A stretch of DNA of 64,000 bases from Sporosarcina highlanderae (GTDB taxonomy: Bacteria > Bacillota > Bacilli > Bacillales_A > Planococcaceae): contig NZ_JAROCC010000009.1 in assembly GCF_030433715.1 (NCBI RefSeq), positions 62,001 through 126,000 of the forward strand, written 5' to 3'. The stretch's first letter is position 1, and every line of letters starts with the position of its first letter. The notes beneath the pieces were generated by a model that was given only the letters and a program-made list of their open reading frames with translations, searched no databases and was not told where the DNA came from. Below are positions 34,324-42,842 of the stretch, in pieces. The position numbers were made by a program, and so were the translations under genes.

Positions 34324-35244
34324 ATGATGGTAAATCTTAATGAAAAGGCGCTTCAGTTGTTTGAGGAGAATGCATATGACGAAGCGCTTGACTTGTTAGA
34401 GCAGGCGGTCGAGAAAGGGAGGACGGTCCAATCACTGAATAATTTAGCGTGGATGTACATGTATGAAGAAGAGGATGTGCAACGGGCAAAGCCGCTCCTT
34501 GAAGAAGTCGTTGCGCTGCGCCCGCAATGTCACTTTCCGTATAACATGCTCGGTGAAGTTGCATTGCAGGAGAAAAACTGGGACGGTGCGAGGGAACTGT
34601 TGAGGAAATCGATAGCCATTCGATCGTCAGGTGAAGCAATTCATAATTTAGCAGTCGCCGACTTTTATACTGATCGTTTTCAGCAGGCGGCGGATGGGTT
34701 TCATTCAATTGCTGAAGACTCGGATATCGTCAGCTGGTATGAAGTGATTGCGCGTATTCGAAATAGGGAGTGGGCTGTTGCCAAATCGATACTTGATCAG
34801 TGGAACAGTGAGTCCTCTCATTACTTGGGGGCAATCGAAGCGGCAGATGCTTATGTGGAGATGGACTGCTGGCAAGAAGCGCGGGATAAGTTTGAAAAAG
34901 AGTGGTCGGATTATTTCATTTCGCCAAATGTGATTAGCCGGTATGCGTATGTTTTATTCCGCTTACATGATCTGCACGCTTGCCGCCAAGTAATCGATCG
35001 GGCGGTTGCGGACAAACGAGTTGAAATCGAAGAAGAGAAGCAGGAAATTTGCGATGAAAATTGGACGGAAGCCGATAAAGCCGACAGAATTCTGGAGCTA
35101 CAAGAGGAATTAAGTGGCTTACAGCAGCTGTTTGCGAAATTGCAGGCAGGCTACCTACCGGTTTTTAGGTTTGAATTGCATCACGAAGGCGGTTGTTATT
35201 TGTTCGGTTGTAAACAGCACGGCCATTCGGAGTGGGTGGGGTGA
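34324..35244 (+). CDS. TPR-repeat protein
   Basis: About 306 residues made mostly of tetratricopeptide repeats (AYDEALDLLEQAVEKG, NLAWMYMYEEED, NMLGEVALQEKNWDGA, HNLAVADFYTDRFQQA). The C-terminal half is a coiled coil with a short end domain (GCYLFGCKQHG). A 26-residue frame at 34260-34340 with AAAGGTGAC before its ATG overlaps the start and could couple translation. TPR proteins serve as binding scaffolds; the partner is unknown. A hairpin repeat follows the stop. Confidence 0.8.
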   Translation: MMVNLNEKALQLFEENAYDEALDLLEQAVEKGRTVQSLNNLAWMYMYEEEDVQRAKPLLEEVVALRPQCHFPYNMLGEVALQEKNWDGARELLRKSIAIRSSGEAIHNLAVADFYTDRFQQAADGFHSIAEDSDIVSWYEVIARIRNREWAVAKSILDQWNSESSHYLGAIEAADAYVEMDCWQEARDKFEKEWSDYFISPNVISRYAYVLFRLHDLHACRQVIDRAVADKRVEIEEEKQEICDENWTEADKADRILELQEELSGLQQLFAKLQAGYLPVFRFELHHEGGCYLFGCKQHGHSEWVG

Positions 35245-35269
35245 TTGGTCGGGGTTGCTGGATTTTCAA

Positions 35270-35316
35270 GTACCAGGTTCTCATTGAATTTTGAATTTAT
35301 TTTAGAACCTGGTACC
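35270..35316. repeat. Dispersed hairpin repeat
   Basis: GTACCAGGTTCTCATTG and AGAACCTGGTACC arms, near-perfect stem followed by CTTTTT. It can terminate the TPR gene. Confidence 0.8.
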
Positions 35317-35332
35317 CTTTTTATCTCTTACA

Positions 35333-36178
35333 TCAAGAAAGAATCTTAAGTTCTGATAGTGCCTGCTGCAAGGTTCCTTTTGTGATTTGATCACTAAAGT
35401 CCAATCCAAGACTTACAGCAGTCTGAGCCACTTCAGGCCTAACACCTGTTAGTATCGTTTGAACTCCTAACAATTTTAAGGTAGAGCTCAAATTAAAGAT
35501 ATGTTGTGCCACCATTGTATCGACAATAGCTACCCCAGATAAATCGAGTATTAAGTAAGATATTTTTAATCTCCCTGCTTCTTTCGTCGTATTCTCCATC
35601 AACAATAACGCCCGTTCAGTATCAATGTTTCCGATTAATGGCAGTATGGCGATGTCATTAGAAATAGAAACAATAGGAACAGATAATTCAATAAATGCTT
35701 TTCTTGCATTATCGAGATTGACTGTGTAGAAGTTAACAAAGGTTAAGCTAAAACAGTAAACAGCATGATCAAGCAACGGGTCTATGATTTTAGATGTTTC
35801 TAACAATGATTTCACCGACATATCTTGTGAGATGACCTTGTTTTCAATTACTTCATTGATATAGGTTCGATAAAGCGTCGTATCTTTCAAGGCTTCATCC
35901 AATGGTACTCCAAGTTTATAGACATACTCGGAAGTTTCATGCGCCCATTCTTCTATCAGCTCATAGGCCATTTCTCTTTTTTCTGGTTTGGCCAAAAATT
36001 CTCCAAAGAGATTTATAAAGTTTGCTCTCAGCCTTACTATTTCCTCTTCAATATGTGAAGGGATTAATTGTCTTTGATCATCCGGAATCTCTGATAATCT
36101 TACCTCATGAATTTTACGTGCTATATTAATCTTTTCTTCTATTAGCGTTTTTCCGAGTAGCCCCATTTCATTTATCAT
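35333..36178 (-). CDS. RsbR-family STAS-domain stressosome protein
   Basis: 281 residues from the ATG at 36178 behind GGGGGATGAG; upstream codons to 36250 lack a ribosome binding site. Residues 1-150 match the globin-like RsbR N-terminal sensor; the C-terminal STAS domain carries LILDLSGVAIVDTMVAQHI and ILTGVRPEVAQT. The threonines equivalent to the RsbR phosphorylation sites (VDT and LTG) are kept. RsbR paralogues form the stressosome with RsbS and RsbT and control sigma-B. It is divergent from a second RsbR-like gene at 36397. Confidence 0.85.
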   Translation of the reverse strand: MINEMGLLGKTLIEEKINIARKIHEVRLSEIPDDQRQLIPSHIEEEIVRLRANFINLFGEFLAKPEKREMAYELIEEWAHETSEYVYKLGVPLDEALKDTTLYRTYINEVIENKVISQDMSVKSLLETSKIIDPLLDHAVYCFSLTFVNFYTVNLDNARKAFIELSVPIVSISNDIAILPLIGNIDTERALLLMENTTKEAGRLKISYLILDLSGVAIVDTMVAQHIFNLSSTLKLLGVQTILTGVRPEVAQTAVSLGLDFSDQITKGTLQQALSELKILS

Positions 36179-36396
36179 GAGCTCATCCCCCCAAAAGAAA
36201 TATATATTTGATTTACCTTTTATTGTATGGCATTCAAAAGATTTCCGCAAACCAACAAATAGTAGCCTAACACATGTTCTCGAAAAGAATATTTGAAAAG
36301 TAATAAAATGTGTTAAAATAAATAAAAGTAGCTAATGATGATGCTCTTCGGTGGATTGTGTTTTTTTAACTTTGAGGAGTAGTGGAGGTAAAGAAG

Positions 36397-37227
36397 ATGT
36401 CGGAAAAAAGGAAACTTCATAGTTTTTTAATGAGTAAGGCAGAGCAAATGACGGAAGAATGGTACGAGAAATTAGATAAAAGTGACCCGTCAGGCGTGTA
36501 TTCTTCTACCGATCCTGTGGAGATTAAGAAATTGAAAGGGCAGAATTTTGCGTTCCACGAAAATGCTTTTAGAATATTGATTGAAGAAGAATCTGAAGTG
36601 ATGAAGCGGATGGAAAGTTGGATTTTGGAGACGACAAGTGACCCTGAACTCATAGATACACCTATTGAATTTATCATAAGAGAGTTTATGAGAACCCGGG
36701 ATGTGTATTTTGGTTTCATTAAAGAGTTTGTCGATGCGAATAAAGAGTCGATGACCATTGAATCCATTTTATACTATTACGAACTGATTATTAGTATAAC
36801 GGATCAGGCGATTGTTTGGTATACACATGAAAGAAACAGACATTTAAACGAACAATTGGGATTCCAAAAAGAAGTGATCAATACATTAAGTTCTCCAGTC
36901 ATTGTTTTAAGTGATGACACAGCCTTACTTCCGATTATTGGAGAGCTCGATAGTGACCGGGCAAAATTACTCTTAGAGAACACATTGGAACAATGTGTGG
37001 CCAAAGGGATAAACAAACTATATATCGATTTGTCTGGTATGGTAATGGTGGATTCGATTGTTGCACAACAGCTACTTGGGCTCCTACAGTCTTTAGAGTT
37101 AATAGGTGTCGAGCCAACGTTATCCGGCATCAGACCGGAAATTGCTCTAACGGCGATTAAGTTAGGGATTTCTTTTGAAAATGTACGAATCACATCAAAA
37201 CTTTCACAAGCGATACAACCATGTTGA
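36397..37227 (+). CDS. RsbR-family STAS-domain protein, second paralogue
   Basis: 276 residues; GTGGAGGTAAAG precedes the ATG. N-terminal helical sensor and C-terminal STAS domain (LYIDLSGMVMVDSIVAQQL, LSGIRPEIALT). Both positions that are phosphorylated threonines in RsbR are serine here (VDS, LSG). It is transcribed away from the other RsbR-like gene. A weak TTGAAA/TAAAAT promoter lies at 36293-36319. Probably a stressosome subunit with altered phosphorylation behaviour. Confidence 0.85.
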   Translation: MSEKRKLHSFLMSKAEQMTEEWYEKLDKSDPSGVYSSTDPVEIKKLKGQNFAFHENAFRILIEEESEVMKRMESWILETTSDPELIDTPIEFIIREFMRTRDVYFGFIKEFVDANKESMTIESILYYYELIISITDQAIVWYTHERNRHLNEQLGFQKEVINTLSSPVIVLSDDTALLPIIGELDSDRAKLLLENTLEQCVAKGINKLYIDLSGMVMVDSIVAQQLLGLLQSLELIGVEPTLSGIRPEIALTAIKLGISFENVRITSKLSQAIQPC

Positions 37228-37351
37228 CGTCTTTTATTCTTTTTTAATTTTATTGATTTTGACTTGCTGAATCCTATTTGGAATAAAATCTGTGATGGGT
37301 GCAAATTAATTCGCCCCCAATAGCCAAACTATGTGTATTGGAGGTGATGAA

Positions 37352-38008
37352 ATGATTGTTTCACTCACATGGACGTATAGATCACCGAAGGGAGCGGAGA
37401 CAATCTTTCGGTCCGAAGAAATGTCAGCGGAGCAAGCTGTATTAATCGCGGAGGATTTGGCGAAGACGGGCCGTGCAAAACAGGTAAACTTCGTAGATCG
37501 ATTTGAAAGTTCATGGACACTTAAAGAGTTGAAGGGTTATTTGAAGGGAATTGAAACAGAGCCGCATAACATCATCGTCTATTTCGATGGAGGGTTCGAT
37601 TGGGAAACGAAGGCGGCCGGCGTAGGCTGCGTCATTTATTACGACCAAAATGGGAAGTCCTATAGACTTAGGAAAAATGCGTCTATCTCTGGGTTAACTT
37701 CAAATAACGAGGCTGAATACGCTGCACTTCACCTTTGCCTGTCAGAGCTTGAATTGTTAGGAGTCCATCATCTACCCGTCCGTATTATCGGTGATTCAAG
37801 GGTTGTCATCAACCATTTAACTGAGGAATGGCCGGTGATTGAGCAGGACTTGTACAGTTGGGCAGAAAAGATTGAAGAGAAAATGGGCGCACTTGGACTT
37901 CAGCCTGAGTATGAGCTTGTTTCAAGGAAGAAGAATTCCGAAGCCGATCGTTTGGCTGTCCAAGCATTGGCTGGAACGGAGATTACGGCTACCATTGAAA
38001 AGAGCTAA
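37352..38008 (+). CDS. RNase H-like (YpeP-type) protein
   Basis: 218 residues with GGAGGTGATG before the ATG. The C-terminal 140 residues are a ribonuclease H fold with the acidic residues in YFDGGF, NNEAEY, GDSRVV and SEADRLA, matching the reverse-transcriptase-like RNase H family. The N-terminal 70 residues are a separate small domain. The four acids suggest an active nuclease on RNA-DNA hybrids. A MITE-like repeat begins 3 bases after the stop. Confidence 0.85.
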   Translation: MIVSLTWTYRSPKGAETIFRSEEMSAEQAVLIAEDLAKTGRAKQVNFVDRFESSWTLKELKGYLKGIETEPHNIIVYFDGGFDWETKAAGVGCVIYYDQNGKSYRLRKNASISGLTSNNEAEYAALHLCLSELELLGVHHLPVRIIGDSRVVINHLTEEWPVIEQDLYSWAEKIEEKMGALGLQPEYELVSRKKNSEADRLAVQALAGTEITATIEKS

Positions 38009-38011
38009 ATC

Positions 38012-38158
38012 GGTACCTGTGCGATAAACAATTTAGTTTATTCACTACAATTGCATAAATATCAATGCGGAAACTAATTGATTCGGTCATCCGGTCATGA
38101 TGATTGGATATTTATTCAAATTGGTTGAATTAACATGAATGTTTCTTGCACAGGTACC
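38012..38158. repeat. MITE-like element, copy A
   Basis: 147 bases bounded by GGTACCTGTGC and GCACAGGTACC with imperfect inner inverted repeats (ATTCACTACAATTG... / ...CAAATTGGTTGAAT). Related copies at 52623-52768 and 54598-54743. Confidence 0.85.
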
Positions 38159-38190
38159 GACAAAATAACTAAAGTGAGGTAGGAAATAGA

Positions 38191-38652
38191 ATGAACGAAA
38201 CTGAAGCAGCAGTTAGTTCCCACAAACAAATAGCTGCAACTTGTTTTAACCAAGTGTGGGATCTTCTTGAGAAGGAAGTTAGGACTCCAGAGGAACAAGA
38301 AAATATGATTCACCTTTGTCATAGTTCTTTCTGGCATTGGACGCAAGCAGAGGAATGTACTGAACAGAATCTCTCAATCGGATATTGGCAGCTTTCACGT
38401 GTCTATGCAGTGGTAGGGCAAGGAGAAAATTCTTTGAATTATGCGAAACGCTGTATAGCTGTAAGTGAAGAGGCGGGTCTTGCTCCTTTTTATATAGGCT
38501 ACGGCTATGAGGCTGCGGCAAGAGCTTGCAACGTATTAGGACAATCTACTGAAAGCCGGAGATTTAAAGAGGTAGCGTATGAGTATTTAGAGAAAATGAC
38601 AGATGAAGGAAGTAAAAAGCTGTTAGTGAGTGATTTGGAAGGATTGCAGTGA
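38191..38652 (+). CDS. Hypothetical TPR-like protein
   Basis: 153 residues, GTGAGGTAGGAA before the ATG. Helical-repeat composition with conserved-looking HLCHSSFWHWTQ, SIGYWQLSRVYAVVGQGENSL and ARACNVLGQSTESRRF segments. The same kind of small protein is common in Bacillus relatives, without assigned function. Has its own terminator. Confidence 0.75.
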   Translation: MNETEAAVSSHKQIAATCFNQVWDLLEKEVRTPEEQENMIHLCHSSFWHWTQAEECTEQNLSIGYWQLSRVYAVVGQGENSLNYAKRCIAVSEEAGLAPFYIGYGYEAAARACNVLGQSTESRRFKEVAYEYLEKMTDEGSKKLLVSDLEGLQ

Positions 38653-38674
38653 TTGTGCAAAACATTAAATATAG

Positions 38675-38719
38675 AGCCATCTATCCGATGCGAATAAAAT
38701 CGGCATAGATGGCTTTTTA
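38675..38719. terminator. Intrinsic terminator between convergent genes
   Basis: AGCCATCTAT pairs with ATAGATGGCT, with an inner CCGAT/ATCGG stem, then TTTTTAT on the plus strand. Confidence 0.8.
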
Positions 38720-38736
38720 TCAATCAACTTCCGACA

Positions 38737-39318
38737 TCACTCATACTTTCCCTTCAAAGGCACAAACCGCACTTCATTCAACACTGTCTCATTAATTTCT
38801 CCATTATCGTCTTTTTCCAACAGCAAGAGTTCCTGCAAAAGTGGTGTTCCAACAGGGATGATCATTTTTCCTCCGATTGCTAATTGGTCGACGAGCTCGT
38901 TTGGCACTTGGGCAGCGGCGGCCGTCACCATAATACGGTCGTACGGAGCGTGTTCCTCCCAGCCGGTGCTCCCGTCATCTAACTTGTAGTGGATGTTGGA
39001 AAAACCGGCTTCGTTTAGTCGTTCCTTTGCCCGTTCATGTAGGTCAGCAATTCGTTCAATTGTATAGACTGCGTTCGAAAAGGCAGCTAAGAGGGCGGTT
39101 TGGAAGCCGGATCCCGTTCCGATTTCGAGTACTTTCACATCCGGTTGCAAGTCGATTGCCAATGTCATTTCGAGGACGAGGGAAGGCTGGGAAATGGTTT
39201 GTTCATATCCGATTGGAATGGCCTCGTCCATATAGGCGAATTCCTTGAGTTCATCCATGAAGAAACTGCGATCTAATTTTTGAAAATACAGTATGATGTC
39301 TTCGCTTTGATTGGCCAT
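38737..39318 (-). CDS. pcm: Protein-L-isoaspartate O-methyltransferase
   Basis: 193 residues of the PCMT family that uses SAM to repair isoaspartyl residues. GYEQTISQP, VLEIGTGSGFQTALLA (SAM motif I), DDGSTGW, YDRIMVTAAA, MIIPVG and RFVPL are the family hallmarks in the right order. It faces the 38191 gene across a shared terminator. Confidence 0.9.
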   Translation of the reverse strand: MANQSEDIILYFQKLDRSFFMDELKEFAYMDEAIPIGYEQTISQPSLVLEMTLAIDLQPDVKVLEIGTGSGFQTALLAAFSNAVYTIERIADLHERAKERLNEAGFSNIHYKLDDGSTGWEEHAPYDRIMVTAAAAQVPNELVDQLAIGGKMIIPVGTPLLQELLLLEKDDNGEINETVLNEVRFVPLKGKYE

Positions 39319-39478
39319 TGGTTATGCACCTTCTTTTTGTAGCAGCTTTACAGTAATCATTACCTATATAGGGGATTCATAAACTGAATTTGCGAACTTG
39401 ACCGTATAATTGAACAGATTAATTGATTCCTTTATCTATGAAAGGTAATGTTAGAAATATAGCCAAGGAGGGATTGAG

Positions 39479-40285
39479 ATGAAGTATATTAAATTAACGA
39501 ATGGCGTTGAAATTCCAATCGTCGGTAGTGGTACAAATACTTATGGCAAAGAGGGAAACCAATACTCAGGTGCCCTAAGAGGAGACACTCAAGAAATTGA
39601 CTGGGCAATTGAAAACGGTTACCGTCATTTTGACTCTGCTCAATTGTATTTAAATGAAGAAGTCGTTGGAAATGGGTTAAAGAAATCCTCTCTACCACGT
39701 GAAGATTTCTTTATCACTTCGAAGCTGAAAACATTTGAAGGTTTCGGTGGTGCAGACTGGGCTCATGCTGAAATTGAAAAAAGCTTAGAGAAATTACAAA
39801 CTGACTATATCGATTTATTCCTTATCCATAAACCATGGGATAATCATGCTGAAATCTTGGAGGCTTGGAGTATTTTAGAAGACTACTATAACCGCGGTGT
39901 GTTTAAGTCAATTGGTGTTTCCAATTTTGAAAAAGAGCATCTTGACTTACTTCTTGAAAATGGCAACATTAAAGTAGCTGTTAACCAAATTAAATCTCAA
40001 GTCGGAACGTGGAATGAAGAGTTGATTGCTTATAATAAAAAGAATGATATTGCAACTGTCGCATGGTCTCCATTACGCGGTATCGATGAAAATGCAAAGC
40101 AGGTTCTTGAAGAAGTCGGTAACCAATACGGAAAAACATACGCACAAGTTGTTTTACGATATCAAATTGAACGTGATGTTATCGTCATTCCTAAGTCACA
40201 TAATAAAGATCGCCAAGCACAATGCCTAACTATTTTTGACTTTGAACTAACGGAAAGCGATCGTGACCGTATTGCTGCCCTATAA
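39479..40285 (+). CDS. Aldo/keto reductase
   Basis: 268 residues, GGAGGGATTGAG before the ATG. The AKR barrel signatures are present: HFDSAQLY (Asp and Tyr of the tetrad), ITSKLK (Lys), LFLIHKPW (His), IGVSNF and a NADPH-binding IPKSHNKDR near the end. Substrate cannot be told from sequence. A hairpin repeat with distinct arms follows the stop. Confidence 0.9.
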   Translation: MKYIKLTNGVEIPIVGSGTNTYGKEGNQYSGALRGDTQEIDWAIENGYRHFDSAQLYLNEEVVGNGLKKSSLPREDFFITSKLKTFEGFGGADWAHAEIEKSLEKLQTDYIDLFLIHKPWDNHAEILEAWSILEDYYNRGVFKSIGVSNFEKEHLDLLLENGNIKVAVNQIKSQVGTWNEELIAYNKKNDIATVAWSPLRGIDENAKQVLEEVGNQYGKTYAQVVLRYQIERDVIVIPKSHNKDRQAQCLTIFDFELTESDRDRIAAL

Positions 40286-40294
40286 CTGAATTCC

Positions 40295-40343
40295 GGGTGT
40301 TAGGTTCTCGAAGAATTTCGAATTGTTTTAGAACCTAACACCC
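40295..40343. repeat. Dispersed hairpin repeat with changed but paired arms
   Basis: GGGTGTTAGGTTCT and AGAACCTAACACCC: outer arms differ from other copies yet stay fully complementary. Confidence 0.85.
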
Positions 40344-40479
40344 TTCACTTATTTTACAATCCAATAGCCTTCCGCTTTGATTTCATCGTTAAATACATAT
40401 AAAATATATCTCTGCACTAAAATGAATTGCAGAAAATGAATGAACTGATTTAGAGTAAATGAGTTGGTGGAGGCTAATT

Positions 40480-40755
40480 ATGGATTATAGAATCAGTAAC
40501 AAGAAAGTATTTGAACAAGCACAGATCCGTTCGGTTTCAGATGTACCGTTTACAGATGAAGAACGCCAAAACGGCATGAAATTAGCGAGTTCGAAGGTGG
40601 ATACTACCCTTGGGTTGTATTTGGTGGAGATAGATGGCCATAAGAAATTTGAGGTTCGTTGGGATGATTCACACGAGTTTTTCACCGGTTGGTATTCCGC
40701 TTGGGAAAATTTCACTTGGTGTCTAAATGTCACAGGCAACACAATGTCTGAATAA
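40480..40755 (+). CDS. Small hypothetical protein
   Basis: 91 residues from ATG 40480 behind GGTGGAGGC; an ATG at 40459 lies upstream of that site. Tryptophan-rich C-terminus (WYSAWENFTWCLN). No recognised domain. A hairpin repeat follows. Confidence 0.55.
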   Translation: MDYRISNKKVFEQAQIRSVSDVPFTDEERQNGMKLASSKVDTTLGLYLVEIDGHKKFEVRWDDSHEFFTGWYSAWENFTWCLNVTGNTMSE

Positions 40756-40801
40756 AATTGTTTGCATTGGTAGGTTCTCAGCAAATTAAACAATAGTGTT
40801 T

Positions 40802-40836
40802 GGTGCCAGGTTCTTATTGAGTTTCAGAACCTGGCC
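40802..40836. repeat. Short dispersed hairpin repeat
   Basis: GGTGCCAGGTTCT and AGAACCTGGCC arms with a short core, followed by TTTTTA. Confidence 0.75.
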
Positions 40837-40866
40837 TTTTTACTCACACTAAATAGGCACCTTACA

Positions 40867-41361
40867 TTAGGCCCTATATTTTATAGCTAATCCTTTTAAG
40901 AAGTTCCTAGCGTATCGATCCAAGCACGGTTTATAATTCTTGTGTCCTTCTTTTCTCAATACAGCACTTAACTCGCTTTTAGATATGATGACTCCTGCAT
41001 CTTCTAAAATATCAAGCATATCCTCACTTGTTAACTCAAGAGCTATTTTCACTTTCTTTAGAAGGGTATTATTAACATTTTCATTCGTCATGACAGATAC
41101 TGGACCTTGAGGTTTTCCTGATTTCGGTTCTTGTTTTCCTCTTTTATAAATAATTAGGCCATTTAAGAATGAATCCAACAGTTGATTCGTACACTTCATT
41201 TGCATTTCATTTTCAGTTTCATCCTCATTTGATTTTGACAGTAGCAGTAAAACCTCCTCTTTTGTAACCTCAATGCCACCAAGTTTAAAAATGTCTACCA
41301 TCTCATTATTAGAAAAATCTAAAGCGTATCGTAAACGAATTAATAGATCATTATTATTCAT
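40867..41361 (-). CDS. DUF1456 family protein (YehS-like)
   Basis: 164 residues from the ATG at 41361 with AGGAGGTC before it. Two tandem DUF1456 repeats are visible: LLIRLRYALDFSNNEMVDIFKLGGIEVTKEEV and LLKKVKIALELTSEDMLDILEDAGV. Family function is unknown. The Glu/Lys-rich linker between repeats is variable in the family. Confidence 0.85.
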   Translation of the reverse strand: MNNNDLLIRLRYALDFSNNEMVDIFKLGGIEVTKEEVLLLLSKSNEDETENEMQMKCTNQLLDSFLNGLIIYKRGKQEPKSGKPQGPVSVMTNENVNNTLLKKVKIALELTSEDMLDILEDAGVIISKSELSAVLRKEGHKNYKPCLDRYARNFLKGLAIKYRA

Positions 41362-41489
41362 TTGTAGACCTCCTCTATTTAGTTCAAAAATACAAAACGG
41401 CATCATCCTAATTATTGCCATTTTCTGTGTTGCTACTATGTAGTTAATCGATTTAACCCTAATAATAACACATAGAGTAATCTCAGATA

Positions 41490-41533
41490 ATAGGTTCTCA
41501 TTGAATTTCGAATTGATCTAAAACCTTGTACCC
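41490..41533. repeat. Dispersed hairpin repeat
   Basis: TAGGTTCTCATTG and AAACCTTGTACC arms around AATTTCGAATTG; the right arm has decayed. Confidence 0.65.
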
Positions 41534-41580
41534 CTTGAGAACTTCCGGGGAATAATCGATATTCCCCGCAACCTCACTAT

Positions 41581-42546
41581 TCACGACAATTTAAACGTCG
41601 AGCCATCGATGATTTCAATGTTACCCCTTTTTCTGATCTCCTTCATCAACGTAAAAAGCGCTTTATCCTTCTGTTTTGCTTCAATCATGCAGTCAATTTG
41701 TGGAACAGTGCCTTTCACTTCATCCAAAAACCTGAAAAACATGTCCACATCGACAAAATCTGAATGGTGGCGGAATTTGTCTTCACTTTTTGGACTGGAA
41801 ATATGCATCTTTATTGGAAAAGGTGAAGCAGTCCACGTCGCTACGACGCGGTCCCAATTCTCTTGCCAGTTTTCATTGCGGTGGTGTGCCAAATGATGAT
41901 GATAATCAAAAATCAGCGGAAGTCCTAATTTCTCACAGAGATAAAGCGTGTCATCCAATGTGAAAGATGTATCATCATTTTCCAGCATGATCATTTCTTG
42001 AATGGCCACCGGCACATCACTCCAATTCGTGAGAAAACGCTCCAATGATTTTTTGGTGTCTTTGTAGTTGCCGCCAATATGGAGAACACAGCGATGCATC
42101 GGGTCTAATTGCATGCCTTTCAAAAGTACGTAATGCATCTTCAAGTTTTCCACTGAATTCATCAGGACATCCGCTTTCGGGGAATTCAAAACGACGAAAT
42201 GATCCGGATGAAAATCAACCCGCATCTTATGCTCTTGTACAAAACTACCGATTTCAGCTAACTTTTCTTTCAATGGCTTCATAAAATCCCAACCGGAAAG
42301 GGCTTCATGGTTCGCTAACGGGATTAGTTTGGAGCTGAAGCGATAGAAGTGGACTTCATTAAAGTAATTGTTTTTCAATAACCGATGTGTATTTTCCAAG
42401 TTCTCCAGTGCAATCCGTTCCAATTTACGGATAGCGGCTTCACGGTCATCGTATTTTTGGAACTGCGTGAACGTCATTGTTTTAGACGGAGAAGCATTTT
42501 TCAGTTCCATGCTCATCGCCACATATCCAAGTCGCACAATGGTCAT
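41581..42546 (-). CDS. uvsE: UV damage endonuclease UvsE
   Basis: 321 residues. UvdE/UvsE TIM-barrel signatures are present: RLGYVAMS at the start, FYRFSSKLIPLANH, RVDFHPDHFVVLNS, VLHIGGNYKDT, IQEMIMLENDD, LIFDYHHHLAHH and KMHISSPK, with the metal-binding His and Glu residues kept. It nicks DNA 5' of UV photoproducts; the enzyme is typical of spore formers. No LexA box is seen upstream. Confidence 0.92.
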   Translation of the reverse strand: MTIVRLGYVAMSMELKNASPSKTMTFTQFQKYDDREAAIRKLERIALENLENTHRLLKNNYFNEVHFYRFSSKLIPLANHEALSGWDFMKPLKEKLAEIGSFVQEHKMRVDFHPDHFVVLNSPKADVLMNSVENLKMHYVLLKGMQLDPMHRCVLHIGGNYKDTKKSLERFLTNWSDVPVAIQEMIMLENDDTSFTLDDTLYLCEKLGLPLIFDYHHHLAHHRNENWQENWDRVVATWTASPFPIKMHISSPKSEDKFRHHSDFVDVDMFFRFLDEVKGTVPQIDCMIEAKQKDKALFTLMKEIRKRGNIEIIDGSTFKLS

Positions 42547-42842
42547 AATTCACCTCATCCATGCAAGATATGATTAGTCTCGTCTTGCACTGGACAAATA
42601 TACAGTGTCACCCAACATTTCAGGTGTAGGTAACTTTTTCAATGCAAGAAAATGAAAGCTGTTGACTTTGGGATTACGGGGTTGGATATTTTTGTAAAAA
42701 ACTCGTTGCGCCCCTTTTCTAAGTAAAGTATACTATGATGTAGTTCTATTTTCCTGTTATTTCGACAGGAATTGTTACAAGAGGGATAGTCAAATTGAAG
42801 TGTTAGATTGATAGGCAACTACATAATTGGGGGAGTTTGTTT

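Noticed and set aside
34158..34340. 60-codon frame before the TPR gene
   Set aside because: Starts inside cassette-edge DNA and overlaps the TPR start; only its last 26 codons have a ribosome binding site, so at most it is a leader peptide.
38012..38158. MITE-like copy considered as a tRNA or riboswitch
   Set aside because: No tRNA features, and identical elements occur in three unrelated contexts, including after genes; terminal inverted repeats fit a mobile element better.
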